The notes under the pieces were generated by a model that made no database searches, had not been told where the DNA came from, and saw only the letters and a program-made list of their open reading frames with translations. Below are positions 35,501-46,092 of a stretch of 64,000 bases of DNA, one piece after another. Source of the stretch: Coffea arabica (Eukaryota; Streptophyta; Magnoliopsida; Gentianales; Rubiaceae); the NCBI RefSeq assembly GCF_036785885.1, contig NC_092326.1:38402287-38466286 (forward strand), written 5' to 3'. A program made the position numbers and the translations under genes. Numbering within the stretch: position 1 is the first letter of the stretch; each line of letters starts with the position of its first letter.

Positions 35501-35925
35501 TCTCAAACATGTTAGTGCCTGCCTTGAATAAATTGACACCTGGTTGAACTTTTTCACCGTTGTTATGGCTTATCATCCGTATTCCTATCCCCCTATCCAC
35601 TGCATTCCTTCCAATGTATACTGTGCATGCTTTTCTTCGAATTGAGACTAGAAATGATAGAAGGGAAGACCAGGGATTAGAAAAGCTCAAGCCTGACACC
35701 CTCTCTAGTGTGATTTGAATTTTCTGTAATTCACCTCAAATTTTCTTTACAATGCGCCTTTTTTCTGATATTTTCATCTTTGATGACATGGTTTTTTTGT
35801 ATTATTATTAGGAACATAAATTGTATAAAGAGGTTGTGGCAGCATTATGTGAAGAAAGGATAATCTGGCGGGAAGATGGTGTACCTTTGATCCAATGCAA
35901 AGAAAATCTTAGCCTTTATAAGTAG
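32505..35925 (+). CDS. PUR3: Phosphoribosylglycinamide formyltransferase, chloroplastic (5 exons)
   Basis: Transfers the formyl group of 10-formyl-THF to glycinamide ribonucleotide, the third step of purine synthesis, in plastids (and reported for mitochondria in some plants). Exons: 32505-32868, 33410-33518, 34411-34587, 35233-35359, 35812-35925; 296 aa. Introns are GT-AG with phases 1, 2, 2, 0. Residues 1 to about 80 are Ser/Lys/Arg-rich with few acids at the very start, as in a transit peptide. The enzyme follows: LAVFVSGGGSNFKSL (phosphate loop), FIVLAGYLKLIP, SILNIHPSLLPAFGGKG with catalytic Asn188 and His190, and GPTIHFVDEEYDRGRI with Asp231 matching the catalytic Asp of PurN. It ends LIQCKENLSLYK. 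The frame is open upstream, but the ATG at 32505 gives the transit-peptide-like start. All active-site residues are present. Confidence 0.94.
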
Positions 35926-37189
35926 TGCTTTCAACCATCATTCAATCCCTTAAGGGAAAATCTTCATGCAAAAGCTCGTGGCTGCCTGTCCTTTTTGCTA
36001 CAGAGTATGTGTAAGTTATAATATTGTGTTGCACTTACTGCTAATGTGGAGTAGTAGATAACATGCTAGCTTTACAGCATATCTAGGTAAAAGAGAGTTG
36101 ATTACCTGTAGGGGCTATGTTTTCCCCCACATCTTGCTAATTTCCTATCAAGATGATGAATTTTACAATCTGGAAGAGTGTATTGAAAATGCGGCTTTTC
36201 AAACTGACAGTTTACTGTTATTTTGTTATCACTGATGATTGCAGTAGTCAGCCTTGCTAGCTTCAATAGCGAGGTAAACTGTTGCCTTTGCTCTTGTATT
36301 ATCTCACCCATTCGGTGTTCTACAGTGCTGGGCTATTGGCTGCTGCCACCATTGGTATTGTTGCATTTGTGTGGTATATTTGCTGTCGTCTTGAAGTCAT
36401 TTGAGTTTATTAGCTTGTACGTCTACAAGTTTAACATGTGATTACATGCTCTATAAACTGCAGTTTTATGTAAAATGTGATAACAGGCCTTGTGAACTTG
36501 TGATCACTTTCCCGTATACCCCAGAAAAGGTAAACAAAAAGGAAACAAAACAGGTGGAAAACTACCTTCAAGATGGTGGAAAGTTTCATACTTGGTTACT
36601 AGAAAATCCTAATACAACTCCAGTTGGATACAAACTTTGCCTCTTAATTACAAGATTCAGGTGAATGTGAAAGATGGAGAGTTACAAAGTTCCCCTTTTG
36701 TAATTTGGAATGGCAAAAGACATGAGACTCTGATGATGGTGCAAATGATAGGCCACCAATTCTTTAACTGGAAAAAGGAGATTTGCTATAAAACTCTTAA
36801 CTCCCCAAGCAACAGACACACAAATAATTCCTTCATTAACCGCAAACATAAATCATGAACAAGGCAACTCTACACCTCGAAACCATAGCTTTCGAGTCTT
36901 GTGCTTGACCAAAAACGGAAAAAAGGAAAAAGAGAAAAAGGTGGTGGTAATAGTCAAGAGTTTTTGTATTTTGATTCGTTGTGTATTCCAAAATGTTGCC
37001 TTGACTTGAAAAAGGCTATAAAGACAAGAGGGTCGCAATTATTTTTGGAATTGCATATTGTTGTTCCAAAAGTCAAAAAATAGATCCGTCCTGGCCCATG
37101 CAAGAAAATAAATAATGGAGTATCATTATTCATCAATGACCATCACTGATTAGAATTTCAATGTCTAATTTGTTCCTATCCCTTCAAAA
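35926..37189. other. PUR3 3' flank and intergenic DNA
   Basis: No gene is recognised. Short frames are unsupported. The transporter pseudogene begins at the right-hand end. Confidence 0.5.
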
Positions 37190-37696
37190 TTCTTGTCAAA
37201 CAAGCCTGAGTTGGAGGGATCTCATCTGGTTTGCATCTTTGTGCTCACTGGCCAGGAAGCTCACAATCATGCTGGATCAGCTATTGTCTTGTCCTCTGTT
37301 GCTTCTGGCATTTCAGCAATGCTCTCAGTCTTCTGCTACACAGAATTTGCAGTAGAAATTCCGGCAGCCGGAGGGTCATTTGCTTATCTGAGAGTAGAAC
37401 TAGTAGACTCTGCAGCCTTCATAGCAGCAGCAACTATACTCCTTGAAAGCGTGGTTGGAAGAAAATACCTTCATGTTGCTTCTGATTTGTCTTTGTCCGT
37501 CTACATGCCACTTTTGACCTGGCTCATAAAAAATCTACGGAGATTGTTGATGAAGAAAATACAGAAAAACCAAACCTACCCCAAACTAAATTTTCATATA
37601 CAGGAGTCTCATTATTGTTATCATATTCCTATATACATTCAGAAAAAAAATTAGGCTGGATTCCAAGAAAATATGTCATGAATGAGCATGATTAGC
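37190..37696 (+). pseudogene. Internally deleted copy of the cationic amino acid transporter gene
   Basis: Starts with CCTGAGTTGGAGGGATCTCA, matching the functional gene at about 39382, and keeps the segments HAGSAIVLSSVASGISAM and VFCYTEFAVEIPAAGGSF. Two deletions separate it from the parent: about 30 bases removing the conserved GSVIGAG part of the first membrane helix, and about 1.15 kb (parent about 39675-40825), after which the match resumes at the C-terminus (TGTCTTTGT, ACATGC) and runs on into the parent's 3' UTR (CATTCAGAAAA, TTCCAAGAA). The joined frame is open for about 150 codons but lacks most membrane segments. Because 3' UTR sequence is copied too, this is a DNA or cDNA copy lying about 1.5-2 kb from the parent, in the same direction. 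Confidence 0.9.
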
Positions 37697-39154
37697 TACA
37701 TCATTAACGTTTTCACTGGACACTGATACAGAGAGTACTGAAAATAATTGAACCCAATTAGGGGTCATTTTTTTTTTAAAATTTTAAACCCAAAATAGTT
37801 TTATGGGCATCGGATCCCGCTTTCTTTTTATTTTTTTTCTTGCTCTTTAATTTTTATTTGGTGTGAAATGGTCATGATCATCTTGGCAGCCATGTTTCAA
37901 TACAGACAACAAACAAGTCATTAACATCATACATAATCTCTCATTGTCACAAATTAGAGTGGTCCTAGGCAAAATGGTTAGGAATATGGGATTTTCAGGA
38001 ATTGAGGGGAAAAGAAGAAGAAAAGACATCAAGGGACTCTTCATTCTTTTCAAGATAATGCAGGAGGCCTGACAAGTCAAAGACAGTTCTTAATGTGGTT
38101 CACCCCACTTAAATAAGGTACTGAGTATGGAACTGGACAGGAAAAGAAAGAAAAGTTAATGTCATGTAAATGTTTTCTTCCATGAACCATGATCGAAGTC
38201 TTGGTCTACTAGTCTAATCATAATCGATTGCAAAGAAAAATGTTAAGTTTAGATTCTTGGCTGTCACTTTTGTCTTCTAGTCCTTGTATTCTTTAAGAGC
38301 ATGCAGGCATATGAATCTGATCATGCCACTTGCTTATAATTTTTTGGGTTCAAACCAATCTTTGCGTCTAACATTCTCAGATTTTTATGGCTGAAAAAGT
38401 TGAGGTAGAAAGCAACTGACCCCAAAGAAACAAGAAATCGAAATAATATGAAATGAAGGAAAGCAATATGAACCAAAAATATGGATATTGGATAAAACAG
38501 CCTTAAAATATGAAAGCTACCAGTTCAAAGTTTTCCACAGCCAAAAATAAATTAAATGCTTTGTGGAAATGAACAGATAGCAAGACAATCACACTGAAGT
38601 CTTTTTAACTCTTGAAAAAGAGTGATTTTAACTCTTGAACCAATCAAGAATACGTCATGAGTCTTGACTTCTATTTGGAGGTTTGAAACTCTGCAGAATT
38701 GCATGCATCTCTCACAACTTAGGCGTATAATTGAGAAGGTTATAATCAACTTGAAAAGATACCACGATGCATTTGGCCAAACAATGAGAGGAACCACACA
38801 GCTTGGACGTGTGTAATAATAGAAGGCAAACCCACTGCAATTTAAAGCACCTAGCAATCAGGATGAGATATTGCCGGCGGTCCTCTGTCCACATCAGATG
38901 ACACTAGAGAAAATAGAAAAAATTAAAGAGGACAGGATCTTGGAAAATCAATAGAAGAAGACAAGAAACGCATTTAATCTGACTATTTCACGCGGAATAT
39001 CAAATTGCAAGTTGTTTGCTGGATTACCCACATCTGTAATTAACTGGCCTTAACAAGTCTAATATCAATTGAAACACAAGCATAGAATAAGCAACAGCTT
39101 GAACTCTAGCTTTGCTATAGTCTTGAAAGCAAGTCACTGGAGAAAAGCTAGCAA
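37697..39154. other. Region between the pseudogene and the transporter gene
   Basis: Should hold the promoter and leader of the transporter gene. No gene, RNA or clear repeat is recognised in it. Confidence 0.5.
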
Positions 39155-40918
39155 ATGGGGTCAGTGGGAAAAGAAAGCATCAATGAGGCTCAACCAAGGA
39201 GTTATTGGAGATGGAGCAAAAAAGACTTCTTTCCTGAAGAATCCTTCCAGAGCTGGAGTAACTACAGGTCTGCCTTATCACAGACTGGTATTCGATTCAA
39301 GGACCGTGTTGTAGGTCGGTCTGATGATGCTAATGAAGTTGGGGAGGTCAGGAAAGAAAGTGAGAATGACATGAAAAAATGCCTGAGTTGGTGGGATCTC
39401 ATCTGGTTTGGATTTGGCTCAGTTATTGGAGCTGGCATCTTTGTACTCACTGGCCAGGAAGCTCATAAGCATGCCGGGCCAGCTATTGTGTTATCCTATG
39501 TTGCTTCAGGCATTTCTGCAATGCTCTCGGTCTTTTGCTACACAGAATTTGCAGTGGAAATTCCAGTTGCTGGAGGGTCATTTGCTTACCTCAGAGTAGA
39601 ACTAGGCGATTTTGCAGCCTTCATAGCAGCAGGAAATATACTTCTTGAGTGCATGGTTGGAAATGCAGCAGTAGCAAGAGCTTGGACTTCATACTTTACA
39701 ACCCTCCTTAATCGCCATCCCAATTCATTGCGAATCCATACAAATCTTGCTGACGGATATAACCTGTTAGATCCAATTGCAGTTGTAGTTCTCGTAGTTG
39801 CCAGTACTATTGCCATGACCAGCACAAAGAAGACTTCATACTTCAATTGGATTGCATCTGCAATCAACAACATTGTAATTATATTTGTTATAATAGCAGG
39901 ATTTGCTCATGCAGATACCACCAATCTGTCCCCCTTTTTGCCCCATGGTGCTGAAGGGGTCTTCCAAGCGGCAGCAATTGTATATTTTGCATATGGAGGA
40001 TTTGACAACATAGCAACTATGGCTGAAGAGACGAGAAATCCATCAAGAGATATACCACTAGGATTGCTTGGATCAATGTCACTGATCACAGTGATATACT
40101 GTCTGATGGCACTTTCACTTAGTATGATGCAGAAGTATACAGATATTGACCCAAATGCTGCCTACTCAGTTGCATTTCAGAGTGTGGGTATGAACTGGGC
40201 AAAGTATCTGGTTGCTCTGGGAGCTCTCAAGGGAATGACCACTGTTTTATTGGTAGGTGCACTTGGACAAGGACGATACATTACTCACATCGCGCGAGCA
40301 CATATGATTCCTCCATGGTTTTCACTTGTCCATCCGGTGACAGGAACTCCTATATATGCTACTCTTTTGATCACCATTTCTGGTTCCTGTATCGCTTTCT
40401 TTTCAGGCTTAGGTGTCCTGTCAAGTCTCTTATCGGTTAGCACCCTATTTATCTTCATGATGATGTCTGTTGCCCTTCTTGTGAGAAGGTACTATGCTAG
40501 AGGAATAACTCCTCAGAGGGATGCCTTGAAGCTGATGATCTTCTTACTTCTTATCATTGCTTCCTCCATGGGAACTTCTGCTTACTGGGGCTTAAATCCA
40601 AAAGGGTGGCTGGGTTACACTATAACAATTCCTCTTTGGTTTTTTGCGACTCTGGGGATTTCAGTTTTCTTGCCACAGCAGAGAGCACCAAAGGTCTGGG
40701 GTGTTCCACTTGTTCCGTGGCTGCCATCCTTATCCATTGCTACAAATTTGTTTCTCATGGGATCTTTAGGTGCTGAGGCTTTCATGAGGTTTGGAATATG
40801 TACAGTGGTAATGCTGATTTATTATGTCTTTGTTGGTTTACATGCTACTTATGACTTGGCTCATCAAAAATCCTCGAAGACTGTTGATGAAGAAGATACA
40901 GGAAATCCCAACCCCTAG
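39155..40918 (+). CDS. Cationic amino acid transporter (CAT1/CAT5/CAT8 type)
   Basis: Proton-coupled importer of arginine, lysine and other amino acids; an APC-superfamily membrane protein, in this subgroup usually at the plasma membrane. It is a single open exon of 587 aa, close to the family's usual 570-600. A soluble N-terminus of about 75 aa (YWRWSKKDFFPEESF is typical of plant CATs) precedes the first membrane segment WDLIWFGFGSVIGAGIFVLTG, which contains the APC substrate-backbone motif GSVIGAG (residues 88-94). Further hydrophobic segments give about 14 helices; FAYGGFDNIATMAEETRNP and KGMTTVLLVGALGQGRY are family-typical. The C-terminal tail is short, acidic and hydrophilic. Placement in the CAT1/5/8 group is by recollection of wording and the lack of introns. 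A deleted copy lies upstream at 37190-37696. Confidence 0.93.
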   Translation: MGSVGKESINEAQPRSYWRWSKKDFFPEESFQSWSNYRSALSQTGIRFKDRVVGRSDDANEVGEVRKESENDMKKCLSWWDLIWFGFGSVIGAGIFVLTGQEAHKHAGPAIVLSYVASGISAMLSVFCYTEFAVEIPVAGGSFAYLRVELGDFAAFIAAGNILLECMVGNAAVARAWTSYFTTLLNRHPNSLRIHTNLADGYNLLDPIAVVVLVVASTIAMTSTKKTSYFNWIASAINNIVIIFVIIAGFAHADTTNLSPFLPHGAEGVFQAAAIVYFAYGGFDNIATMAEETRNPSRDIPLGLLGSMSLITVIYCLMALSLSMMQKYTDIDPNAAYSVAFQSVGMNWAKYLVALGALKGMTTVLLVGALGQGRYITHIARAHMIPPWFSLVHPVTGTPIYATLLITISGSCIAFFSGLGVLSSLLSVSTLFIFMMMSVALLVRRYYARGITPQRDALKLMIFLLLIIASSMGTSAYWGLNPKGWLGYTITIPLWFFATLGISVFLPQQRAPKVWGVPLVPWLPSLSIATNLFLMGSLGAEAFMRFGICTVVMLIYYVFVGLHATYDLAHQKSSKTVDEEDTGNPNP

Positions 40919-42651
40919 ATTAAATTAACTTTTATACAGTCTCATTATTGTTATCCAGTTCTACATACACTCAGAAAATATACGAGTGTACGTTCCAAGA
41001 ATGTCTGTCAACGCGAATGATCTTATTACTTGAGGAAAAGAATATGCTGTTCTGCCCAAATAATCACCATCGATTGTCTGAAACAATTGTGCTTGACAAT
41101 TGTTCAGACCCTTTGTTGCAGTGGTTATGCAATGCAAGGTTCAGGATGAAGTATCCTTAGAAATGTAAAAGGCAGATATGGTATCCATTTCTTGTTTCCT
41201 GGTTGTGTAAAGTTGCTGCTGATTTGGTTGTGAATTGCCAGATGCATATATTAATCTTTCCCCTTCATGCTCAAACTCAATGGCTAATTGATTAATTTTC
41301 ACAAGTCACAGAGCAATTAACGCTGTATTACAGTGCTTCAAACATTAGAAACACAATCTTATGTCTGCAGCAGTTCAATGTGGATAACAGCAAAACCAAT
41401 CAGACTACCATTAATCAAGAGATTGACATCCTTTGGAAAGCTAATGTGTTCTATCAGTGCCTTTTCCTTTGATTCTTCTGTCCTAATACATGTACATTTT
41501 GGAGGTTTTCTCCACCAACCAAAAATCTTTACCCCAAGAGGTGGCAAATCAAGAATATTCTACACTATCAGTCGAGTTGCCACATGCAGCTAAATTTTTT
41601 TTGTGCATGAAGTAGAGCATAGAGGCAGAGTAATAACCTTGTCTGATGGAAACTAAAGTTTAAAAACTATCCTTTTTAAACCAGAAATGTCTCAAACTTT
41701 GTCTAGTTTAATGCATATACCAGGCCTAGACAGAGAGGAAGGAATTTTTTTAGAGATTTTGGGGGCCAAAGAACACTTGTATCTATTAGACAAATTCATC
41801 TGACTTGTGCATGTGGAAAGCAACCAATGTAACATGACAAATACAGTATACCAAAGGTATACAAGCTATTAGGCCATACATCTGAAACAACCAGCGATAG
41901 TGATATGTGAACCAGGATATTCTCGCATTTATTAAACCACTCTTAAGGAGGAGAAATCTTCAAGTTCTTGAGAAGAATTGACCCTGAAATCCTTGCTCTC
42001 TGAAGCTGAGCTCCCCAGTGAAGGCATAATGAGGCCTCTATCAACATATAGTTCTTTCCTTTTTATGGGAAAGGAAGCATGAGAAGGTTGCGCTTCAATC
42101 ACCTCATATTAGCCCTAAACACCAGGAGAGGTACATTAAATACCAGGACTGAAGAGTGGTCTGTACCTCTTGCAACAATGTAATTGCAGTGGAAAATGGT
42201 TGGCTTCCTTCCCAGAGAAAGTTAGAAACTTGCTAGTAAAATGGGCTGCTGCTTGTCAAGGCTGCGAACACTAGAAATCCACTTTTGAGCGGGTACATTA
42301 AGGTGGTGGTTCTTAGAGCTTTACTTTTCAATCTGTAATTCAAATGCATATGATCATGTCCAGCAGAGAAAAGAGGAGACTTACTATAAACTATGCTCAC
42401 AGTGGTCTTCCCCTGATGATTTCTAAACAGCAATCTTCCCTTTTTAGTACATAAGTCGAGAAGCGATTTGAGTAGTATTTCAATCTATTCTACAGGTTTT
42501 TTCTTCAATTTTTTAGCACATACAGTGAAGACATTTTTGTCTACACTTCAGAAAAAATTTATCAAAATGCTCCAAAAATTCCTGCAATAAAAGCATCCGT
42601 GGTCCACAAAGAAGTATATATCCGGAAAATAACTCCACCCTAACCTCAAAA
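40919..42651. other. Transporter 3' flank and intergenic DNA
   Basis: The first 100-250 bases are the likely 3' UTR. A minus-strand frame at 41359-41547 begins MPPLGVKIFGWWRKPPKC; I do not recognise it and do not call it a gene. Nothing else is supported. Confidence 0.45.
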
Positions 42652-42656
42652 GTGAC

Positions 42657-43305
42657 TAGAACTGTAAATGAGCTAAATTGAACCGAGTATATCATATTTG
42701 AACTCTATTCGTTAAGCAATTCGAATAAGGTTGGTGCTCGTTCGCTAACTTTCGAACTCCAAACCTGTGTTCGTATTCGGCTTGTTAAGCAAAGTTCATG
42801 TTCGAGTTCGTGTTCGGTTCGGTTCTTTTAACATTAATGAGCTGTTCGCGAACACGTTCAAAAAGCTCGAATCCAGATTATTTTAAGTCTTAAATATGTC
42901 ATACAAATCATTAATCATCCTCAAAAACAATTAAAGCACTAAGTGACTAAATTTTATTATTCATTAACTACATAACCAACATTAACATAAAAACAACAAA
43001 TAAAACAAAACAATTGTCCTCCAAATATAAAAGTCCAGACATAAAATTAACCCTAAAATTTGTCAAATGACAATTATGTCCATATTCGTAAACGTTCGTC
43101 AAAACTCACAAACATACTCGTGCTCGTGTTTGCTCGATTATTAATCGAACAAAAAAATTTGTTCGAATTCAGTTCGTTTAAGGTTTTGAACGAGCCTTTC
43201 ACGAACACAAACGATTCGTTTAAGGTTTTGAACGAGTCTTTCACGAACACGAACGAATCGAAACGGACCGAGCTACCGAACAGTTTGATTCGTTTAACAG
43301 CTCTA
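42657..43305. mobile_element. hAT-like MITE with GTGAC target duplication
   Basis: Left end TAGAACTGTAAATGAGCTAA; right end, reverse-complemented, TAGAGCTGTTAAACGAATCA. Both are flanked by GTGAC (42652-42656 and 43306-43310). Sub-terminal parts are rich in TTCG/CGAA words such as GTTCGTGTTCGGTTCGG. Near the right end a 42-bp unit (CGTTTAAGGTTTTGAACGAG ... TTTCACGAACAC) is present twice in tandem (43175 and 43217). No coding capacity. Confidence 0.75.
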
Positions 43306-43310
43306 GTGAC

Positions 43311-44104
43311 ATTATGCTAATCGAAGTTCACTGTTTCAATGCATCTGGAGGATCAATGCACCAAGTCTCTTGATCTTCTTAGCAAATAGCCATCCTGTCC
43401 TTTCCTATGCTTCGAATATGTCATCCTTCCCAGAGTTTGTACATTTTGTAATGCCACATCTACAAAAAGAATTGCCCTCATAACCATATGGAATCTTCTG
43501 ACAACAAGGAAATCCTATGACACAGTGGACACCACAAAATCAAACCTTATCTCGTCTCCTTGTTAGTAAATTGCTCCATAGAAAAACAATTCAATGAACC
43601 AAATCAAAAATAAGTTGAATAGTCAAGAAAGGGATAAAGTTTTACAAAACCACCAGAGTGGAGCTAAAACGTGACTGAAAGCCAAAAGGAAGATATTAGC
43701 ATCTTCTTTTTATAGAAATACACAGGTATCGCACAAATTCAAAATGTAAACATCCAAAACTAGAGAAAAAAAATGGCAAATTATTAATTGTCACGATAAA
43801 ATGAGGAACGAAGGGAAAAAAAGTAGCAGATAAAGGGATATGCAAGGCCATTTGCTCCTTTACAAGCATTTCATCATACCTTCTGGATGTCAATGAATAT
43901 TGCTAGCATTAATGCAGTATGACAGAATACTCAGGCAAAGAGGGAGGAAGAAAGCACAATTGCTTTATATTCTGGTTCAGCCTTGCTCTGACCTTAGCTT
44001 TTCTTACAACAAAGCTCATCCTTTGTGGGAGGTTGAGCTTCAACCAAGTTTCTCAAGTTCTAGGCCATAAATGACTACACTACAGCTGTAATTTCATAAT
44101 CAGC
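43311..44104. other. Intergenic, no gene recognised
   Basis: No supported frame, RNA gene or repeat between the hAT-like MITE and the Pack-MULE-like element. Confidence 0.5.
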
Positions 44105-44115
44105 TCCCTAAGTAT

Positions 44116-45211
44116 GAGAAAAATGTAGTTTTGGTACCTAAACTTTGAAGAGGAGGACAGGCAGCAGGTTCAATGCTGTGCTGCTGAAGAGGTTGTTCAT
44201 GAGTAAGATCAATAAGCCTCCTCTGTCACTCTCCAGGCTTGTCAAGTTCATGGAAGGAAAGGAGGACAAAATTGCAGTGCTTGTTGGAACCATATGTTAG
44301 GTCCAAGGGTAGGAAATTTGAGAGAGCTAGGGGAAGAAGAAATAGCAGAGGCTTTAGAGTTTGAAGGGGGATGTCTCCTTGTTTTGGTGGTGCTATCTAT
44401 AGCCGAACTGGCAATTTTTGCGAGACAATTTTGTCATACTTGATGTTTTGGAGACAATCAGTTAGCTTTTCTGTTGTTACCTTATTGTTGAATTAGAAAT
44501 TCTGAACATGCGTCAATGTTTTCTTTTTTCTTTAATGCCATTCTTGTTTTCTAGCATCCACCTCAACCAAGCAATAGAGAACAAAAACGGTACACTTAAA
44601 ATTCCTTTGTGCTGTGATGGAGTTTCACGCCTTGCTAAAAGATTTGTTCAGCCACTGCATGGAAATTGTTATCAATGTTGAAGTGAGTTGAATTGTAATG
44701 ATCCAGAGAAGTTAAGTGCGGTGAAGATGAAGAGATACTGCATTTGGGAATTCTGCTGCATGTTGGCATATCGTCGGCTGCAAGGCTGATTTTTGGAGCC
44801 AACTTGATTTTTGTTGAAGTTCGATTTCTGGGTTTCTTATTGGAGAGCGAAGCAAAAGAGATGAAACAGATGCTATGTGATGCTTTCTTCTTCTTTTATT
44901 TTTAAATTGTTAAATTGACTCGTGTGATCTTATTTAATCCTTCGATTTTTTCTTTATTACGTTATTAGTCCTTAAACTTTATACTTAATATTAGAATGAC
45001 ATTTGATATTTTTTTTAGCTTTTTTTTATACAATAGTGGCCGGATACGAGACTTTCACATGACTTTTTCCGATAGTAATTTGGGACAAAATCATCAAGGT
45101 ACTTAATGTGCTCAAAATTTGAAAGTTCGGATACCACATTTGCTTTCGTCCAAAATTTGGGGACTAAAACCGCTCATGCGTCAAAATTTAGGTACCAAAA
45201 CTGTATTTTTC
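44116..45211. mobile_element. Pack-MULE-like element carrying an RPL18 fragment
   Basis: The left terminus GAGAAAAATGTAGTTTTGGT continues into ACCTAAACTTTGA. The right terminus, reverse-complemented, reads GAGAAAAATACAGTTTTGGT (its first bases overlap the flank) and continues into ACCTAAATTTTGA. Flanks are TCCCTAAGTAT (44105-44115) and TCCCTAAATAT (45212-45222), a 9-11-bp duplication with one mismatch, as left by Mutator-like elements. The RPL18 fragment begins immediately inside the left terminal repeat. No transposase frame is present. The remaining 0.8 kb may hold other captured DNA, not recognised. Confidence 0.7.
44151..44364 (+). pseudogene. RPL18: 60S ribosomal protein L18 gene fragment, internally deleted
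   Basis: Translates as [20 protein letters not shown], then [20 protein letters not shown] and AVLVGT, the middle of eukaryotic ribosomal protein L18 (eL18), and, after a break at about 44290-44293, as [20 protein letters not shown] and FRV with a stop, the true L18 C-terminus. The N-terminal part and the segment between VGT and YVRSKG are missing, and the join is out of frame (a stop appears three codons on). The CCAT at the join could be a short homology used in the deletion. It is free of introns within the visible parts. Confidence 0.88.
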
Positions 45212-45222
45212 TCCCTAAATAT

Positions 45223-45751
45223 TCTAATACAAAGTTCGCTTTTAGAAAATGTACATCTGCCAAAATCAATACAAAGAAACTTCACTAAGATTTGCCTGAA
45301 CTTCTTGGTTGCACCACAGCAATGTTGCAATGAGGTTGACGAAATTAACTAAAAAGGCATTTCAAGGATGTATTAGGCAAATTCAAGAGGCCTTGTTCTC
45401 TGCAATAGTATACCAAACAATCAGCATCCTCCGTATGATACACATCTCTGGCCCTTTTATCTTCGGTTTCCCATTATGAGATATGCTACAGTTGCTCCGA
45501 AGAATAAGAAATATGCTTTTACTTGTTAATGCCCTCAAAGGGACAGTAACTCTGTGCCCACCATAAAAGCATCCTTCAGGATCCCGAGCGCTACTGAACT
45601 AGGAAGTACATAATATTTCAAACAGTGACTAACAAGCTCGTCCTCTTATTTAATTTTCCCTCTTCTTCTTCGGTTCATAATGCCGGGGTGGGTGGTCGTA
45701 CTCAATTTGTTAGAGGGAGCAATACAATTATTACCAATATAGGCGATTTCT
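45223..45751. other. Intergenic, no gene recognised
   Basis: Nothing beyond short unsupported frames. Confidence 0.4.
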
Positions 45752-46092
45752 GATGTTCTAATACCTTCAAAAAATCAATAAGAACCGTTGCATGCCTCAT
45801 CTCCATCCTCATGCCAGTAGAAATTATGCACTTTTTCAGCAGGGATTCTTCGATCATCCACAAAGAATTTATTCTTCACTGGATTTTGGATTTTGGTTGC
45901 ATCTTATAAGTCCTTTCCTTTCCTTCGGATGTTCTAATACCTTCAAAAAATCGAGGAGAACCGTTGCATGCCTCATCTCCACCCTCATGCCAGTAGAAAT
46001 TATGCACTTTTTCAGCAGGGATTCTTCGATCATCCACAAAGAATTTATTCTTCACTGGATTTTGGTTGCATCTTATAAGTCCTTTCCTCCTT
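45752..46092. repeat. Recent tandem duplication, ~176-bp unit
   Basis: GATGTTCTAATACCTTCAAA begins at 45752 and again at 45928, and the two following stretches are nearly identical (GTTGCATGCCTCATCTCCA, CAGTAGAAATTATGCACTTT, GATTCTTCGATCATCCACAA). They differ by a few substitutions and a 9-base indel near GGATTTTGGATTTTGG. The high identity points to a recent event. A frame of 120 codons spans both copies, but nothing supports it as a gene. Confidence 0.9.

Noticed and set aside
41359-41547. Minus-strand frame MPPLGVKIFGWWRKPPKC
   Set aside because: Reads protein-like but could not be matched to any family and has no supported exon partners.
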